64,000 bases of DNA from Chitinophaga pinensis (GTDB lineage: Bacteria > Bacteroidota > Bacteroidia > NS11-12g > UBA955), in NCBI GenBank assembly GCA_945888525.1, contig CAMDAF010000008.1, positions 1-64,000 of the forward strand, given 5' to 3'. The position numbers and the translations under genes were made by a program. The notes under the pieces were generated by a model. It was not told the DNA's origin. It worked only from the letters and a program-made list of their open reading frames with translations, and ran no database searches. Below are positions 44,312-53,497 of the stretch, one piece after another (the first letter of the stretch is position 1; every line of letters starts with the position of its first letter).

Positions 44312-45016
44312 TTATTTGTTTTTATCTATTAGTTCATTTATTTTGGATTCTTCTAGCAAGCCTTCAGATCGGTGCAATATTTTACCATTCTTGAACAACA
44401 AGACCAAGGGAATGCTTTGAATTTGGTATTTCTCATTGTACTGAGGAAATTGGTCAACATCAATGCTGTAAACGATTACCTCGCTTGAACGCGTATCGTG
44501 CACCTTATCAATACTCGGTTGCATCATTTTACAAGGCTTGCACCAAGTAGCATTAAAATCGACCATTACCAACTTATCGCCTAAAATTGCATCATCAAAT
44601 GCAATGGTATCATTAGGGTATATTTTTTTAGGTTCTGTTTTTAAGATTGGCAGGTTTGCATTTTGCCAAGAAAGCATTCCGCCGTCCAATTCATTTATGC
44701 TTTTAAACCCTTTGGATTTTAATAACCCAATTAACTTTGCATTATCTTCTTCATTTGCGCCTATTATACAAACTGGAATGTCTTTGTATAATAGATCTGT
44801 GTATGCATCCAACTCTACACTATTGGGGGCAAACGAGGCAGCATTTGCAATATGGCCTGAATCAAACTCCGCTTTTGACCTTAGATCAATTATTTGTGCA
44901 TTGTTGTTTGATGCAACTTCGTTAAATGCCTGCACAGCCAATTTACCACTTCCTAAGTTGTTTTTACAAGATGTAAATACAAGGAGTAACGCTAAAAATG
45001 ACAAGGGTTTCAACAT
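44312..45016 (-). CDS. Lipoprotein with degenerate rhodanese and thioredoxin domains
   Basis: The ATG at 45016 gives a lipoprotein signal MLKPLSFLALLLVFTSC and 234 residues. The first domain (about 25-115) is rhodanese-like: IIDLRSKAEFDSGHIANAAS and INELDGGMLSWQNANLPI. However, the active-site Cys position reads Gly (PVCIIGANEED where PVxxxCxxGxR is expected), so it should be inactive as a sulfurtransferase. The second domain is thioredoxin with FNATWCKPCKMMQPS and IQSIPLVLLF. It may couple substrate recognition to disulfide exchange outside the cytoplasm (inference). The ATG follows a TAccTTTG element after five bases. Confidence 0.9.
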   Translation of the reverse strand: MLKPLSFLALLLVFTSCKNNLGSGKLAVQAFNEVASNNNAQIIDLRSKAEFDSGHIANAASFAPNSVELDAYTDLLYKDIPVCIIGANEEDNAKLIGLLKSKGFKSINELDGGMLSWQNANLPILKTEPKKIYPNDTIAFDDAILGDKLVMVDFNATWCKPCKMMQPSIDKVHDTRSSEVIVYSIDVDQFPQYNEKYQIQSIPLVLLFKNGKILHRSEGLLEESKINELIDKNK

Positions 45017-45021
45017 GCTTG

Positions 45022-45029
45022 CAAAGGTA
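45022..45029 (-). promoter_or_regulatory. TAnnTTTG element five bases before the rhodanese-thioredoxin start
   Basis: TACCTTTG on the minus strand, then CAAGC, then ATG. Predicted leaderless or one-base leader. Confidence 0.58.
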
Positions 45030-45084
45030 TTTCTTTTTATATTATAAATAAAATTGATTTGAATCATAAAGATATAAGAAAAAA

Positions 45085-45384
45085 CTATTTACCAAACAAT
45101 GCGCTTAAACCTTGCAAGCCACCCGCCATGTTTGCAATGTCTCCTATTGAGGCTTTTTCAGCTGAGGCCAAGGCATTATTTACTGCTTCGCAAAGGTCTT
45201 CTTCAAGTTGTATTTTATTGTACAACTTTGACTCTTCAATGTGAATGGCAAGAATTTTGCGGTTACCATTACAATCAACTGTAATACCATTGGTGGTTTC
45301 TGTAACGGTGATGGCTTCCATTTTAGCTTTGAGCTCATCCGCCTTTTTTTTCATTTCTAACAACTGCGAAATATTACCTAACAT
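45085..45384 (-). CDS. YbaB/EbfC family nucleoid-associated protein
   Basis: 99 residues of the YbaB/EbfC fold: a helical N-terminus (QLLEMKKKADELKAKMEAIT), a central beta-hairpin (TNGITVDCNGNRKILAIHIE) and the C-terminal helix (LCEAVNNALASAEKASIGD). Forms dimers that bind DNA. In many bacteria ybaB sits between dnaX and recR; here neither is adjacent. A TAacTTTG element (45399-45392) lies seven bases before the ATG, giving a leader of only a few bases. Confidence 0.92.
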   Translation of the reverse strand: MLGNISQLLEMKKKADELKAKMEAITVTETTNGITVDCNGNRKILAIHIEESKLYNKIQLEEDLCEAVNNALASAEKASIGDIANMAGGLQGLSALFGK

Positions 45385-45391
45385 AATACGG

Positions 45392-45399
45392 CAAAGTTA
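45392..45399 (-). promoter_or_regulatory. TAnnTTTG element close to the ybaB start
   Basis: TAACTTTG on the minus strand, seven bases before the ATG at 45384. The leader is predicted to be about 2-3 nt. Confidence 0.55.
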
Positions 45400-45451
45400 A
45401 TACAATCTGAAAGGAAAACACAGCTGCTACTTTCAAAGAAATAACAGAAAA

Positions 45452-46459
45452 TCAAAAGCGCCTAAACCAAGTTATCATTGGCAATGGGATGGTAGCATTA
45501 GCTCCTTCTGGAACAAAATAATTCAACATTGCCAAACAAACTTGTATGGATTGAAAATCAGTCTTTTTAAAACGCATTCCAGCCATAATAAGCATATAAG
45601 ATGAGGTTCTAGTGTTGTTTTTTATTATTGTTGACACATTATTTGGGTTGAGTGGGTATATATATTTTACCTCAGAGAAAGTACCTTGTGGCAAGAGCAA
45701 CATGTTGTCAAAAACAAAACTGGTTTTACTCCCAATTTGGACGATTCCTGAGGCTGAAAAAAGTGGTCCACTAAGCATTGATGCTTTAATGGTTGGAATA
45801 GATCCGCTGACGTATTCACCGGGAACGTACAACGTTCTTTGACTGCTCATGTATCCCCAGCCTCCGGAAATTGTAATGTTATTTTTACGGTTTCCTTTTG
45901 TTAAGGAAAGCCAGTGTAAACCGCCAAAACCTTTGCTATTGATCCAACCTGAAGTACCCAGCAATGTGCCCGCAGACGCGTATACCTTGGCGCCCTCTTT
46001 GCTAAAGGTATATTTAGCAGCCACAGCGATTGGACTGAACAACCAAGTAGACATCACCCCTAAATTCAACTTTGAGGTCACCGCAAAATGCACTTCAGGA
46101 CCAAACAAATTCCACATAGCATAATTTTGTCCTTTCTTTATCGGAAGGGCATTGTTGGTAAAGGCATAACGTGTGGTAAATGGACTTTCTTCAACATATT
46201 CATTGTTGACAATTTCGGCATCTGTAACTTTTACAATTTTCTTTACATTTTCTTTTTTAATAAATATCTTTCCTGTCAAATCGGTTAGCATCAGTATTTC
46301 TCTCCCATCGTCTGAAAGTATTTTACCAATGAACTCTTTCCCATCATACGTCACAACAACAACCTTATTGCTGTCTTGTTTTGACAATGAATCTGTTTGA
46401 GCAAATCCCTTGCATGCACATGCAATTAGGAAGAAGAATAGAATAATTTTATGTTTCAT
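45452..46459 (-). CDS. Probable outer-membrane beta-barrel protein of unknown function
   Basis: 335 residues with a signal peptide (MKHKIILFFFLIACACKGFAQ). A small beta domain (VVVVTYDGKEFIGKILSDDG to VKKIVKV) resembles SH3-like modules found before Bacteroidota barrels. The remainder alternates polar and hydrophobic residues with Gly and aromatics (LNLGVMSTWLFSPIAVAAKY, NNITISGGWGYMS, MLIMAGMRFK), as in a barrel of about ten strands. The last residues are WFRRF, ending in Phe, the usual barrel signal. Family not named. Confidence 0.78.
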   Translation of the reverse strand: MKHKIILFFFLIACACKGFAQTDSLSKQDSNKVVVVTYDGKEFIGKILSDDGREILMLTDLTGKIFIKKENVKKIVKVTDAEIVNNEYVEESPFTTRYAFTNNALPIKKGQNYAMWNLFGPEVHFAVTSKLNLGVMSTWLFSPIAVAAKYTFSKEGAKVYASAGTLLGTSGWINSKGFGGLHWLSLTKGNRKNNITISGGWGYMSSQRTLYVPGEYVSGSIPTIKASMLSGPLFSASGIVQIGSKTSFVFDNMLLLPQGTFSEVKYIYPLNPNNVSTIIKNNTRTSSYMLIMAGMRFKKTDFQSIQVCLAMLNYFVPEGANATIPLPMITWFRRF

Positions 46460-46555
46460 AATATTTTAAAATTAAACTGCAATATACAGATAAATTATTA
46501 TAAACGTATTTTAATCCAAATTCATCAAACCAATATTATAAGTTGAATTAAAAAT

Positions 46556-48223
46556 TTAAGACAAACCACTAATTACACCATTGGCATCAATGTGCATGCC
46601 CTCAGAGGCTGGAACACTTGGCAAACCAGGCATGCGCATCATATTTCCCAATATTGGAATTAAAAACCCAGCTCCAGCGGCTATTTCAAACTCACGTACG
46701 GTGACTGTAAATCCAATTGGTCGGCCAATTTTCTTCTCATTATCGCTGAACGACTTTTGCGTCTTGGCCATACAGATTGGCAATGCTGATAAGCCTATTT
46801 TTTCAATGCGTTTTAACCCCTCCAAAGCCTTAGCGCTGTATTCAACGCTTACGGCTCCATATATTGTTTTGGCTATGGTTTCTATTTTTTCTTTTGGCGA
46901 TTTGGCATGGTCATATAAAGGTTTAAAATTGCTGTTTCCTGATTCTATTTCAGCTATAACCGCTCTTGCCAAATCTTGTGTTCCATTACCGCCCAATTCC
47001 CAAGCTTTTGCCAAAACAGCTTTGACATTCATTTCACCGCACATTTTTTGCAGCAATTCTATTTCCTCTTGGCTATCTTTTACAAAATGATTGATTGCTA
47101 TGATTGGATTAAACCCAAATGTCACGGCATTTTCAATGTGTTTTTGAAGGTTTACAAAACCCTTTTCAACTCTGTCTAATGAAGGTGTGTTTAGTTCTTC
47201 GGGACTTGCGCCGCCATGGTGCCTTAAAGCCCTTATCGTGGCAACAATAACCATGGCCTTGGGTTTTAAATTTCCGTAAACACATTTAATGTCCAAGAAT
47301 TTTTCAGCGCCTAAGTCAGCACCAAAGCCAGCTTCTGTCACTACATAATCAGCTAAGGAAAGCCCCATGCGGGTTGCAATCAGTGAATTGGTACCTTGTG
47401 CGATATTGGCAAACGGTCCACCGTGCAAAATTGCAGGATTGCCTTCTAGCGTTTGGACAAGATTAGGCTTAATCGCATCTTTTAACAAAATGGCCATAGC
47501 CTCTTGGACTTTCAAATCGCGGGCAAAAACAGGTTCATTGCTGTAAGTAAAACCTACTAATATATTTCCTATCTTTTCTTTGAGACTTTCCAAATCGCTT
47601 GACAGACAAAGTATAGCCATGATTTCGGAAGCTGCGGTGATGTTGAATCCATCGCTGCGCATTACACCATTTGCTTTACCACCTATACCTATGATAATAT
47701 CTCTTAAGCTGCGGTCATTCATATCAATAACCCTTTTCCATAAAACAGTGCGGGGATCAATTTTTACTTCATGTTTAGGATTCTGAATCACATTGTCAAT
47801 GATGGCAGCTAAAAAATTATTGGCCTTTTCGATGGCCGAAAAATCGCCGGTAAAATGCAAATTGATGTCTTCCATTGGCACCACTTGAGAATATCCACCA
47901 CCGGCCGCGCCGCCTTTAATACCAAACACTGGCCCCAATGAAGGTTCGCGCAAAACAGCAAGTGATTTCTTGCCAATTTTATTTAAGCCTTCATTTAACC
48001 CTATTGAAATGGTGGTCTTGCCCTCTCCTGCTGGCGTTGGTGTCATTGCCGTTACGAGAACCAAGTTTGATTTTTCGATTTTCTCAAAGTCAATTAAAGA
48101 CAGAGGAAGCTTTGATTTAAAGCGCCCATAATACTCAAGTAATTCTTCTGGAATATTTAATTTTTCAGCTATCTGAGCGATAGGTTTTAAGGCAATCGAT
48201 TGGGCTATTTCAATATCATTCAT
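46556..48223 (-). CDS. fhs: Formate-tetrahydrofolate ligase
   Basis: Activates formate with ATP and THF to 10-formyl-THF for one-carbon metabolism. The P-loop TPTPAGEGKTTISIGL lies near residue 60. GGAAGGGYSQVVPMEDINLH, FANIAQGTNSLIATRMGLSL and EAGFGADLGAEKF are diagnostic segments of the monofunctional enzyme. Length 555 is normal. A TAggTTTG element (48239-48232) sits eight bases before the ATG, so the leader is about 3-4 nt. No other folate genes are adjacent. Confidence 0.96.
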   Translation of the reverse strand: MNDIEIAQSIALKPIAQIAEKLNIPEELLEYYGRFKSKLPLSLIDFEKIEKSNLVLVTAMTPTPAGEGKTTISIGLNEGLNKIGKKSLAVLREPSLGPVFGIKGGAAGGGYSQVVPMEDINLHFTGDFSAIEKANNFLAAIIDNVIQNPKHEVKIDPRTVLWKRVIDMNDRSLRDIIIGIGGKANGVMRSDGFNITAASEIMAILCLSSDLESLKEKIGNILVGFTYSNEPVFARDLKVQEAMAILLKDAIKPNLVQTLEGNPAILHGGPFANIAQGTNSLIATRMGLSLADYVVTEAGFGADLGAEKFLDIKCVYGNLKPKAMVIVATIRALRHHGGASPEELNTPSLDRVEKGFVNLQKHIENAVTFGFNPIIAINHFVKDSQEEIELLQKMCGEMNVKAVLAKAWELGGNGTQDLARAVIAEIESGNSNFKPLYDHAKSPKEKIETIAKTIYGAVSVEYSAKALEGLKRIEKIGLSALPICMAKTQKSFSDNEKKIGRPIGFTVTVREFEIAAGAGFLIPILGNMMRMPGLPSVPASEGMHIDANGVISGLS

Positions 48224-48231
48224 AGGAAGTT

Positions 48232-48239
48232 CAAACCTA
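48232..48239 (-). promoter_or_regulatory. TAnnTTTG element close to the fhs start
   Basis: TAGGTTTG on the minus strand, eight bases before the ATG at 48223. Confidence 0.5.
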
Positions 48240-48300
48240 ATGAATAAAAAGGAAAAAAATAAAAACCCTGGTATATTTTATAAACTGACTTTAAACAGCC

Positions 48301-49203
48301 TTATCGCATTTTGTTGCGTTTGGCGAAAAACGGCAAAAGTATTTGATCGAAAGATTTGCGCGCATCAGCATCAACAAAATCAATCCGGTATTGGTTGCAT
48401 TTAAGTTTCAATTCATTGGTAAATTTTGCCATTCTTTTCAAGTAGATATCTCGAACATCATCGGGATACAATTTTAATTCGTCTCCAGATTCAGAATCTA
48501 CAAACTTATAGGGTCTGTTGTCAAAATTAAATTTACCTTCAGTTTCTCCATCGGTAATATGAAAAACGATGACTTCGTGTTTGCGAAATTTCAAATGTTG
48601 CAAAGCGCTGAACAAAGCATCGTTGTTCTCAGTATTCTCAAACATATCGCTTAACACAACCACCAAACTTCTTCTATGGATTTGTTCTGCAATTCCATTG
48701 ATGACAATAGACACATCGGTGCTGGAACTTTTCGGCGATTCCATCAACACTTTTTGCAATTGCATGATGATTGTTCTATAATGGGAAGTGGATGATTTAA
48801 CATCCGTTTGCGACACCACTTGGTCGTTAAAACAGCTTAAGGAAACGGCATCCCGCTGATGGCGCATTAAGTTGGCCAAAACAGCAGCTGCCAGGGCCGC
48901 AAATTTAATTTTACTGTTAGATTCTGCTGGATAATACATGCTGCTGGAAACATCCATTAATATATGGCAACGCAAATTGGTTTCCTCGTCAAAACGCTTT
49001 ACAAATAATTTGTCTGTACGCCCATACAATTTCCAATCGATATTTTTTGTTGATTCACCCGTATTGTACAAACGGTGTTCAGCAAACTCAACCGAAAAAC
49101 CATGAAAAGGACTTTTGTGCAAACCTGTTATAAATCCTTCAACTACTTGAGAAGCCAAAAGGTCTAGATTCTCGTAGCTTACAGCAAGTTCTTGAAGATT
49201 CAT
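48301..49203 (-). CDS. DUF58 / vWA-like protein
   Basis: 300 residues. KSPFHGFSVEFAEHRLYNTG followed by KNIDWKLYGRTDKLFVKRFD is the DUF58 signature. The vWA part starts with the metal-site motif ILMDVSSSMYYPAE (D-x-S-x-S), and LVVVLSDMFENTENNDALF carries a further Asp. Such proteins usually work with a MoxR AAA ATPase in envelope or metal-centre maturation, but no moxR or other BatA-like gene is next to it here. A TAatTTTG element (49219-49212) sits eight bases before the ATG. Confidence 0.9.
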   Translation of the reverse strand: MNLQELAVSYENLDLLASQVVEGFITGLHKSPFHGFSVEFAEHRLYNTGESTKNIDWKLYGRTDKLFVKRFDEETNLRCHILMDVSSSMYYPAESNSKIKFAALAAAVLANLMRHQRDAVSLSCFNDQVVSQTDVKSSTSHYRTIIMQLQKVLMESPKSSSTDVSIVINGIAEQIHRRSLVVVLSDMFENTENNDALFSALQHLKFRKHEVIVFHITDGETEGKFNFDNRPYKFVDSESGDELKLYPDDVRDIYLKRMAKFTNELKLKCNQYRIDFVDADARKSFDQILLPFFAKRNKMR

Positions 49204-49211
49204 GGTTTTAA

Positions 49212-49219
49212 CAAAATTA
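49212..49219 (-). promoter_or_regulatory. TAnnTTTG element in the hutH-DUF58 gap
   Basis: TAATTTTG on the minus strand within the 20-base gap after hutH, eight bases before the DUF58 ATG. This gene may therefore have its own promoter. Confidence 0.45.
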
Positions 49220-49223
49220 CAAA

Positions 49224-50693
49224 CTATTGGCCAAATATTTTTATTTTGGAAGCACGCATAATAGGCGATAAATATTGATCACCTTGCACTGTCGGTATTA
49301 CAGAAGTATAATCTGCAACATAAGATTCGATTTCAGGCGATGATTTCAAAGGTCTTCTATAGCCAAAGGCTTTCGAGGCCAATAGCATTTCAATAGCCAA
49401 TACCTGTTGCACATTTTGTATCACTTTATAAAGCTTGGTCGCTGCATTGGCACCCATGCTCACATGGTCTTCTTGTCCGTTGCTGCTTACAATACTGTCA
49501 ACACTTGCTGGGGTGCACAACTGTTTGTTTTGGCTCACAATCCCAGCAGCGGTATATTGGGCAATCATAAAACCACTTTCCAGCCCTGGGTTATCGGCTA
49601 AAAACGGCGGCAATCCGGACTCCCCAGAAATTAATTTATAAATCCGTCTTTCTGAAATGGATGCCAATTCAGCTAAGGCCATTGCGGCAAAATCTAAACT
49701 CAAAGCGAGGGTTTGTCCATGGAAATTACCTCCGCTTATAACCATATCTTCATCTGGAAAAATATTAGGGTTGTCGGTTACTGCATTTAACTCATTCTCG
49801 AATATCCCGCTGGTGTATGCTAATGCATCCATACTGGCGCCATGCACTTGTGGAATACATCTAAATGAATAAGGATCTTGAACCCTTGGCTTATCAGACT
49901 TAATCATTTCACTGTTGTCCAAAAGTGACTTAATTTTTTCGGCAATGGCAATTTGACCATTTTGTTTTCTGATTCTGTGGGTATGTGGTAAAAAGGGCTC
50001 AATGCGGGCATTAAACGACTCTATGCTACAAGCAGCAATCAAAGTGGAATGGTGTAAAATATTATCAGCTTGAATTTGACACCAAATGCCATAGGCCAAC
50101 ATAAATTGGGTACCATTAATCAAAGCCAATCCCTCTTTTGGGCCTAAAGCCACAGGATTTAAATTATTGGCTTTTAAAACCGGCAAAGCATCTACAATCT
50201 GACCATTTTGCCATACTTCACCTTCTCCAATCAAAGGCAAACTCATGTGCGACAATGGGGCTAAATCGCCCGAAGCGCCTAATGAACCTTGTTGGTAAAT
50301 AACAGGTAAAATATTTAAATTGTATAAATCCAATAGCAATTGAACCGTTTCCAATTGCACGCCAGAGTAGCCGTATGACAAAGACTTTACCTTTAAAAGT
50401 AAAATCAATTTGACGATTTTCTCGGGCACAAAATCACCTGTTCCACAGGCATGTGAGCGCAGCAAATTGTATTGAAGTTGTTGCAATTCACTGTGAGGAA
50501 CTGTTGTGTTGCAAAGTGAGCCAAAACCAGTATTGATGCCGTATATCACCGCATCAGTTGAATCCATTTTGTTCTTAATGTAAGCAAATGACTTTAATAT
50601 TGCCGCTTTACTGCCCTCTCCAATGCTGATTTTTGCATTTGAATTGAGCGCTTTAGCAACCTGCTCAATGGTCTGTATATCTTCTATGAACAT
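49224..50693 (-). CDS. hutH: Histidine ammonia-lyase
   Basis: Removes ammonia from histidine to give urocanate. The MIO cofactor forms from Ala-Ser-Gly in GSLGASGDLAPLSHM (about 140). The selectivity loop reads NLLRSHACGTGDF, with Ser-His as in histidine lyases rather than His-Leu (Tyr) or Phe-Leu (Phe lyases). VQDPYSFRCIPQVHGASMDA and TDNPNIFPDE are further HAL motifs. hutU, hutI and hutG are not adjacent, so a complete degradation operon is absent here. It begins 4 nt after lepB, an unusual pairing. Confidence 0.92.
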   Translation of the reverse strand: MFIEDIQTIEQVAKALNSNAKISIGEGSKAAILKSFAYIKNKMDSTDAVIYGINTGFGSLCNTTVPHSELQQLQYNLLRSHACGTGDFVPEKIVKLILLLKVKSLSYGYSGVQLETVQLLLDLYNLNILPVIYQQGSLGASGDLAPLSHMSLPLIGEGEVWQNGQIVDALPVLKANNLNPVALGPKEGLALINGTQFMLAYGIWCQIQADNILHHSTLIAACSIESFNARIEPFLPHTHRIRKQNGQIAIAEKIKSLLDNSEMIKSDKPRVQDPYSFRCIPQVHGASMDALAYTSGIFENELNAVTDNPNIFPDEDMVISGGNFHGQTLALSLDFAAMALAELASISERRIYKLISGESGLPPFLADNPGLESGFMIAQYTAAGIVSQNKQLCTPASVDSIVSSNGQEDHVSMGANAATKLYKVIQNVQQVLAIEMLLASKAFGYRRPLKSSPEIESYVADYTSVIPTVQGDQYLSPIMRASKIKIFGQ

Positions 50694-50697
50694 TTAT

Positions 50698-52428
50698 CTA
50701 TTTGATCACTTTAAAAATCCTATTCCACCGCACTTTTACAAACTCATCTTCTTTGCGTTTACCAGGTTGAGACGGGTCTATTTCAGCGTGTTTGTATTGA
50801 ATGCTAAAGAAAACAAATAAAGGCTTGCCTACAATGTGATTTTCTGGCACATAGCCCCAGAAACGCGAATCCAATGAATTGTCGCGGTTGTCACCCATCA
50901 TCCAATAGTAGTCCATTTTAAACTGGTATTCAACAATTGGTTTACCATCGATGTATGGCGTACTTCCTACCAATTCAAAACTGCTGTTGCCTTCATAGAT
51001 CTTAATGGCGCGCTCATAAAAATAGAAGTTATTTTTATCGATTTTTATTTTATCACCGGCCTTAGGCAAATATATTGGACCATAAAAATCTTTGTTCCAA
51101 GGATAAATTGCCATGTTATCAGGGAAAACATTGGTTAAAGGCGAAGTCAATTGGGTTTTAACCTTTATAGAATCGATTTTAGGAATTTCAGCATATTTAC
51201 TAGGATTAAGATAATTCTCATCCATTAACACATGCAGATATTTTAAGTCAGCAGATAGAGGTTCACTGTATGAGATTCCAAGTTTTTTAGTCTCTTCATA
51301 ATTTAGTTTTTGGCCATCTTTCATTTTAATAATGGCGTTAAACTCTACCACACCATCTGGAGAATAATAATTTCCTTTTGCCGGACAAACTTGCTGTCTC
51401 ACCAAATCAACTTGAAAATCAGATTTGATTTTTTCTAAATCTTCTAAATTCAAAGCCATACGGTAGGTGCGTTCGTTTAACAATAAGAAATCGTAAATAT
51501 CGTATTCTTTGGTCAAGGTTTCAGCTGTTGGTACAGCCGACATTGGCTTGAAAGTTACATAGTAATTGTGCAACATTTTTGGCGGCGCATAGGCTTTTGT
51601 GCCGTTAATGAACAGGATACCATTTTTTAATTCCAATTTATCGCCTGGAAGACCAACACAACGCTTTACATAGTTTTGCATTTTATCTACAGGGCGCGGC
51701 GTTTGGTCATATTGATCCCAAGGCACATTAAATACAATTGGGTCATTGCGTTTCACCGATTGGAAACCAGGCAAGCGCATATAGGGCAATTCGATTGCAT
51801 CGGTATAGGCTTGGGCACCAAATAAATCTTGGTGTACCAAAGGAAAAGCAATTGGTGTAATTGGGAAACGAGGTCCGTAGTTCATTTTGCTTACAAATAA
51901 GAAATCGCCCACCAACATACTATCTTCCATCGAAGCCGTTGGGATTTTATAAGGCTCCAATTGGAACACTCTTATTAGGTAAGCAACGACGAAGGCAAAA
52001 AACAAAGCATCAGCCCATTCTCTGGTGGTGCCGCGTTTTTCAGGAATATATTTTTTTCTAAATTCAGGCGTTCTTGAGGCGCCTAAAAAAACCACTTTTT
52101 TATCTAAAGCAATTTGATTGTAAAAATAGAATGGGAAAATTACCCCTAAGACCTGTTCCCAAAACTTAAATTTGCCATAGCTTTCCATTAGATCAATAAC
52201 CAAAGAAAACCAGATAATGACATCTGCAGCGGGCAAAAGGGCCCAAATCATCCATGTTTTCGGTCTTCCGGTAATTTTTATCCAAGGCCAGTAGCAAATT
52301 ATAGGGAAGAAGGCCATCCAAGCCAATTTGGAGTTTGCTTTTCTGAAGAGTAAGAACAAACCTATATGGGTTAAAACATACAATGGAATGTAAATCAGTA
52401 AAAATGTATTTAGGTTACTTGGGTTCAT
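50698..52428 (-). CDS. lepB: Signal peptidase I LepB, long Bacteroidota form
   Basis: Cleaves signal peptides outside the inner membrane. Several N-terminal membrane helices (about 8-130, including WMAFFPIICYWPWIKITGRP) precede the catalytic domain. The Ser nucleophile is in PTASMEDSMLVGDFLFVSKM (about residue 166), the Lys general base in VKRCVGLPGDKLEL (about 254), and box E is GDNRDNSLDSRFWGYV. A long insertion of about 170 residues between the Lys box and box E makes the protein 576 residues, versus about 320 in E. coli. It lies 11 nt after dapB. Confidence 0.94.
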   Translation of the reverse strand: MNPSNLNTFLLIYIPLYVLTHIGLFLLFRKANSKLAWMAFFPIICYWPWIKITGRPKTWMIWALLPAADVIIWFSLVIDLMESYGKFKFWEQVLGVIFPFYFYNQIALDKKVVFLGASRTPEFRKKYIPEKRGTTREWADALFFAFVVAYLIRVFQLEPYKIPTASMEDSMLVGDFLFVSKMNYGPRFPITPIAFPLVHQDLFGAQAYTDAIELPYMRLPGFQSVKRNDPIVFNVPWDQYDQTPRPVDKMQNYVKRCVGLPGDKLELKNGILFINGTKAYAPPKMLHNYYVTFKPMSAVPTAETLTKEYDIYDFLLLNERTYRMALNLEDLEKIKSDFQVDLVRQQVCPAKGNYYSPDGVVEFNAIIKMKDGQKLNYEETKKLGISYSEPLSADLKYLHVLMDENYLNPSKYAEIPKIDSIKVKTQLTSPLTNVFPDNMAIYPWNKDFYGPIYLPKAGDKIKIDKNNFYFYERAIKIYEGNSSFELVGSTPYIDGKPIVEYQFKMDYYWMMGDNRDNSLDSRFWGYVPENHIVGKPLFVFFSIQYKHAEIDPSQPGKRKEDEFVKVRWNRIFKVIK

Positions 52429-52439
52429 TATTTTTTTTA

Positions 52440-53168
52440 TTAAAATCCGATGATGTCACTCATATTAAAAGTGCCTTTTTTATCTGAAAGCCATTCAGCG
52501 GCAACGACTGCACCTGTAGCAAATCCAGATCGGTTGTGGGCGATGTGTTTAATTTCAATATCATCGATAGAAGAAGAATATTTAACTGTGTGGGTTCCAG
52601 GAACATCGTCGGTGCGTATTGACTTAATAGACAAATCGGCAGCAGAAGTCATTTCTGTATCGAGTTTCCAATTTATCTTGCGGCGCAATTCAGACAGTAT
52701 ACCCTCGGCAATGGTTATGGCCGTTCCACTGGGTGCATCTAGTTTTTGGGTATGGTGAATTTCTTCGATTTCAACATTGTACTCTGGTAAATTTTCCATG
52801 GCTTGAGCCAAAATTCTATTGACATGAAAAAACAAATTGACACCAATGCTAAAATTCGAAGCGGTCAAAAGGGCTTGTTTATCCCTCAAACAAATTGATT
52901 TTATTTCATCCAACTTTTCATACCAACCTGTTGTTCCGACAACCACAGGTATATTGAGTGCAAAACATTTCTTAATATTTTCTATGGCTGAATCTGGTTT
53001 GGTAAATTCTATAGCCACGTCTGCCTTTGAAATTGCTTTCCAATCTTTGGCAATGGATTCATGGTTTAGTTTACACACCACCTCATGACCACGCAAGACC
53101 GCAATCTGTTCAATCATTTTACCCATTTTCCCGTAGCCTATTAATGCAATCTTAAGCTTTTTTGCCAT
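52440..53168 (-). CDS. dapB: 4-hydroxy-tetrahydrodipicolinate reductase DapB
   Basis: Reduces HTPA in lysine/diaminopimelate synthesis. The NAD(P)-binding N-terminus is IGYGKMGKMI, then VVVGTTGWYEK, the catalytic segment EEIHHTQKLDAPSGTAI (His pair near 144) and NRSGFATGAVVAAEWLSDKK at the end. 242 residues. It leads a dapB-lepB-hutH series read leftward. A TAagTTTG element (53183-53176) lies seven bases before the ATG, giving a leader of about 2-3 nt. Confidence 0.95.
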   Translation of the reverse strand: MAKKLKIALIGYGKMGKMIEQIAVLRGHEVVCKLNHESIAKDWKAISKADVAIEFTKPDSAIENIKKCFALNIPVVVGTTGWYEKLDEIKSICLRDKQALLTASNFSIGVNLFFHVNRILAQAMENLPEYNVEIEEIHHTQKLDAPSGTAITIAEGILSELRRKINWKLDTEMTSAADLSIKSIRTDDVPGTHTVKYSSSIDDIEIKHIAHNRSGFATGAVVAAEWLSDKKGTFNMSDIIGF

Positions 53169-53175
53169 ACTACTG

Positions 53176-53183
53176 CAAACTTA
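53176..53183 (-). promoter_or_regulatory. TAnnTTTG element close to the dapB start
   Basis: TAAGTTTG on the minus strand, seven bases before the ATG at 53168. Confidence 0.5.
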
Positions 53184-53265
53184 CATGATTTTCCGATTAC
53201 AAAAAACACACAATTAAGACTATAGACCAATCCAATTAAATTGTCGACGTTAAAATATGAAACTT

Positions 53266-53288
53266 AAAAAGGTCCAATAAGACCTTTT
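53266..53288. other. Hairpin in the clpB upstream region
   Basis: AAAAGGTC pairs with GACCTTTT around a 6-base loop within the 329-base gap between dapB and clpB. The following TTTT is short, so it is at best a weak terminator; it could also act as a regulatory element. Otherwise this gap shows no gene and no clear CIRCE or -7 element. Confidence 0.4.
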
Positions 53289-53497
53289 GGGAAACTTGCT
53301 TAATCAATCATTTAGTTTCGCTAAAAGGGCAATTGCATGCTAATGGACAGTTTATCGACTTTTATGACAAAACAGGCAGCTAAAGAACCCAATTAAATAA
53401 TAAATCGATGCATAAGCGTCAAAAAGACAGTAAATTAGACATTTTTACATGCTCTAAGCAATTGGAAAACATTTTGAATAAACATGAACAAGAACCT

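Noticed and set aside
49224..50693. Tyrosine or phenylalanine ammonia-lyase
   Set aside because: The selectivity residues are Ser-His, as in histidine lyases.
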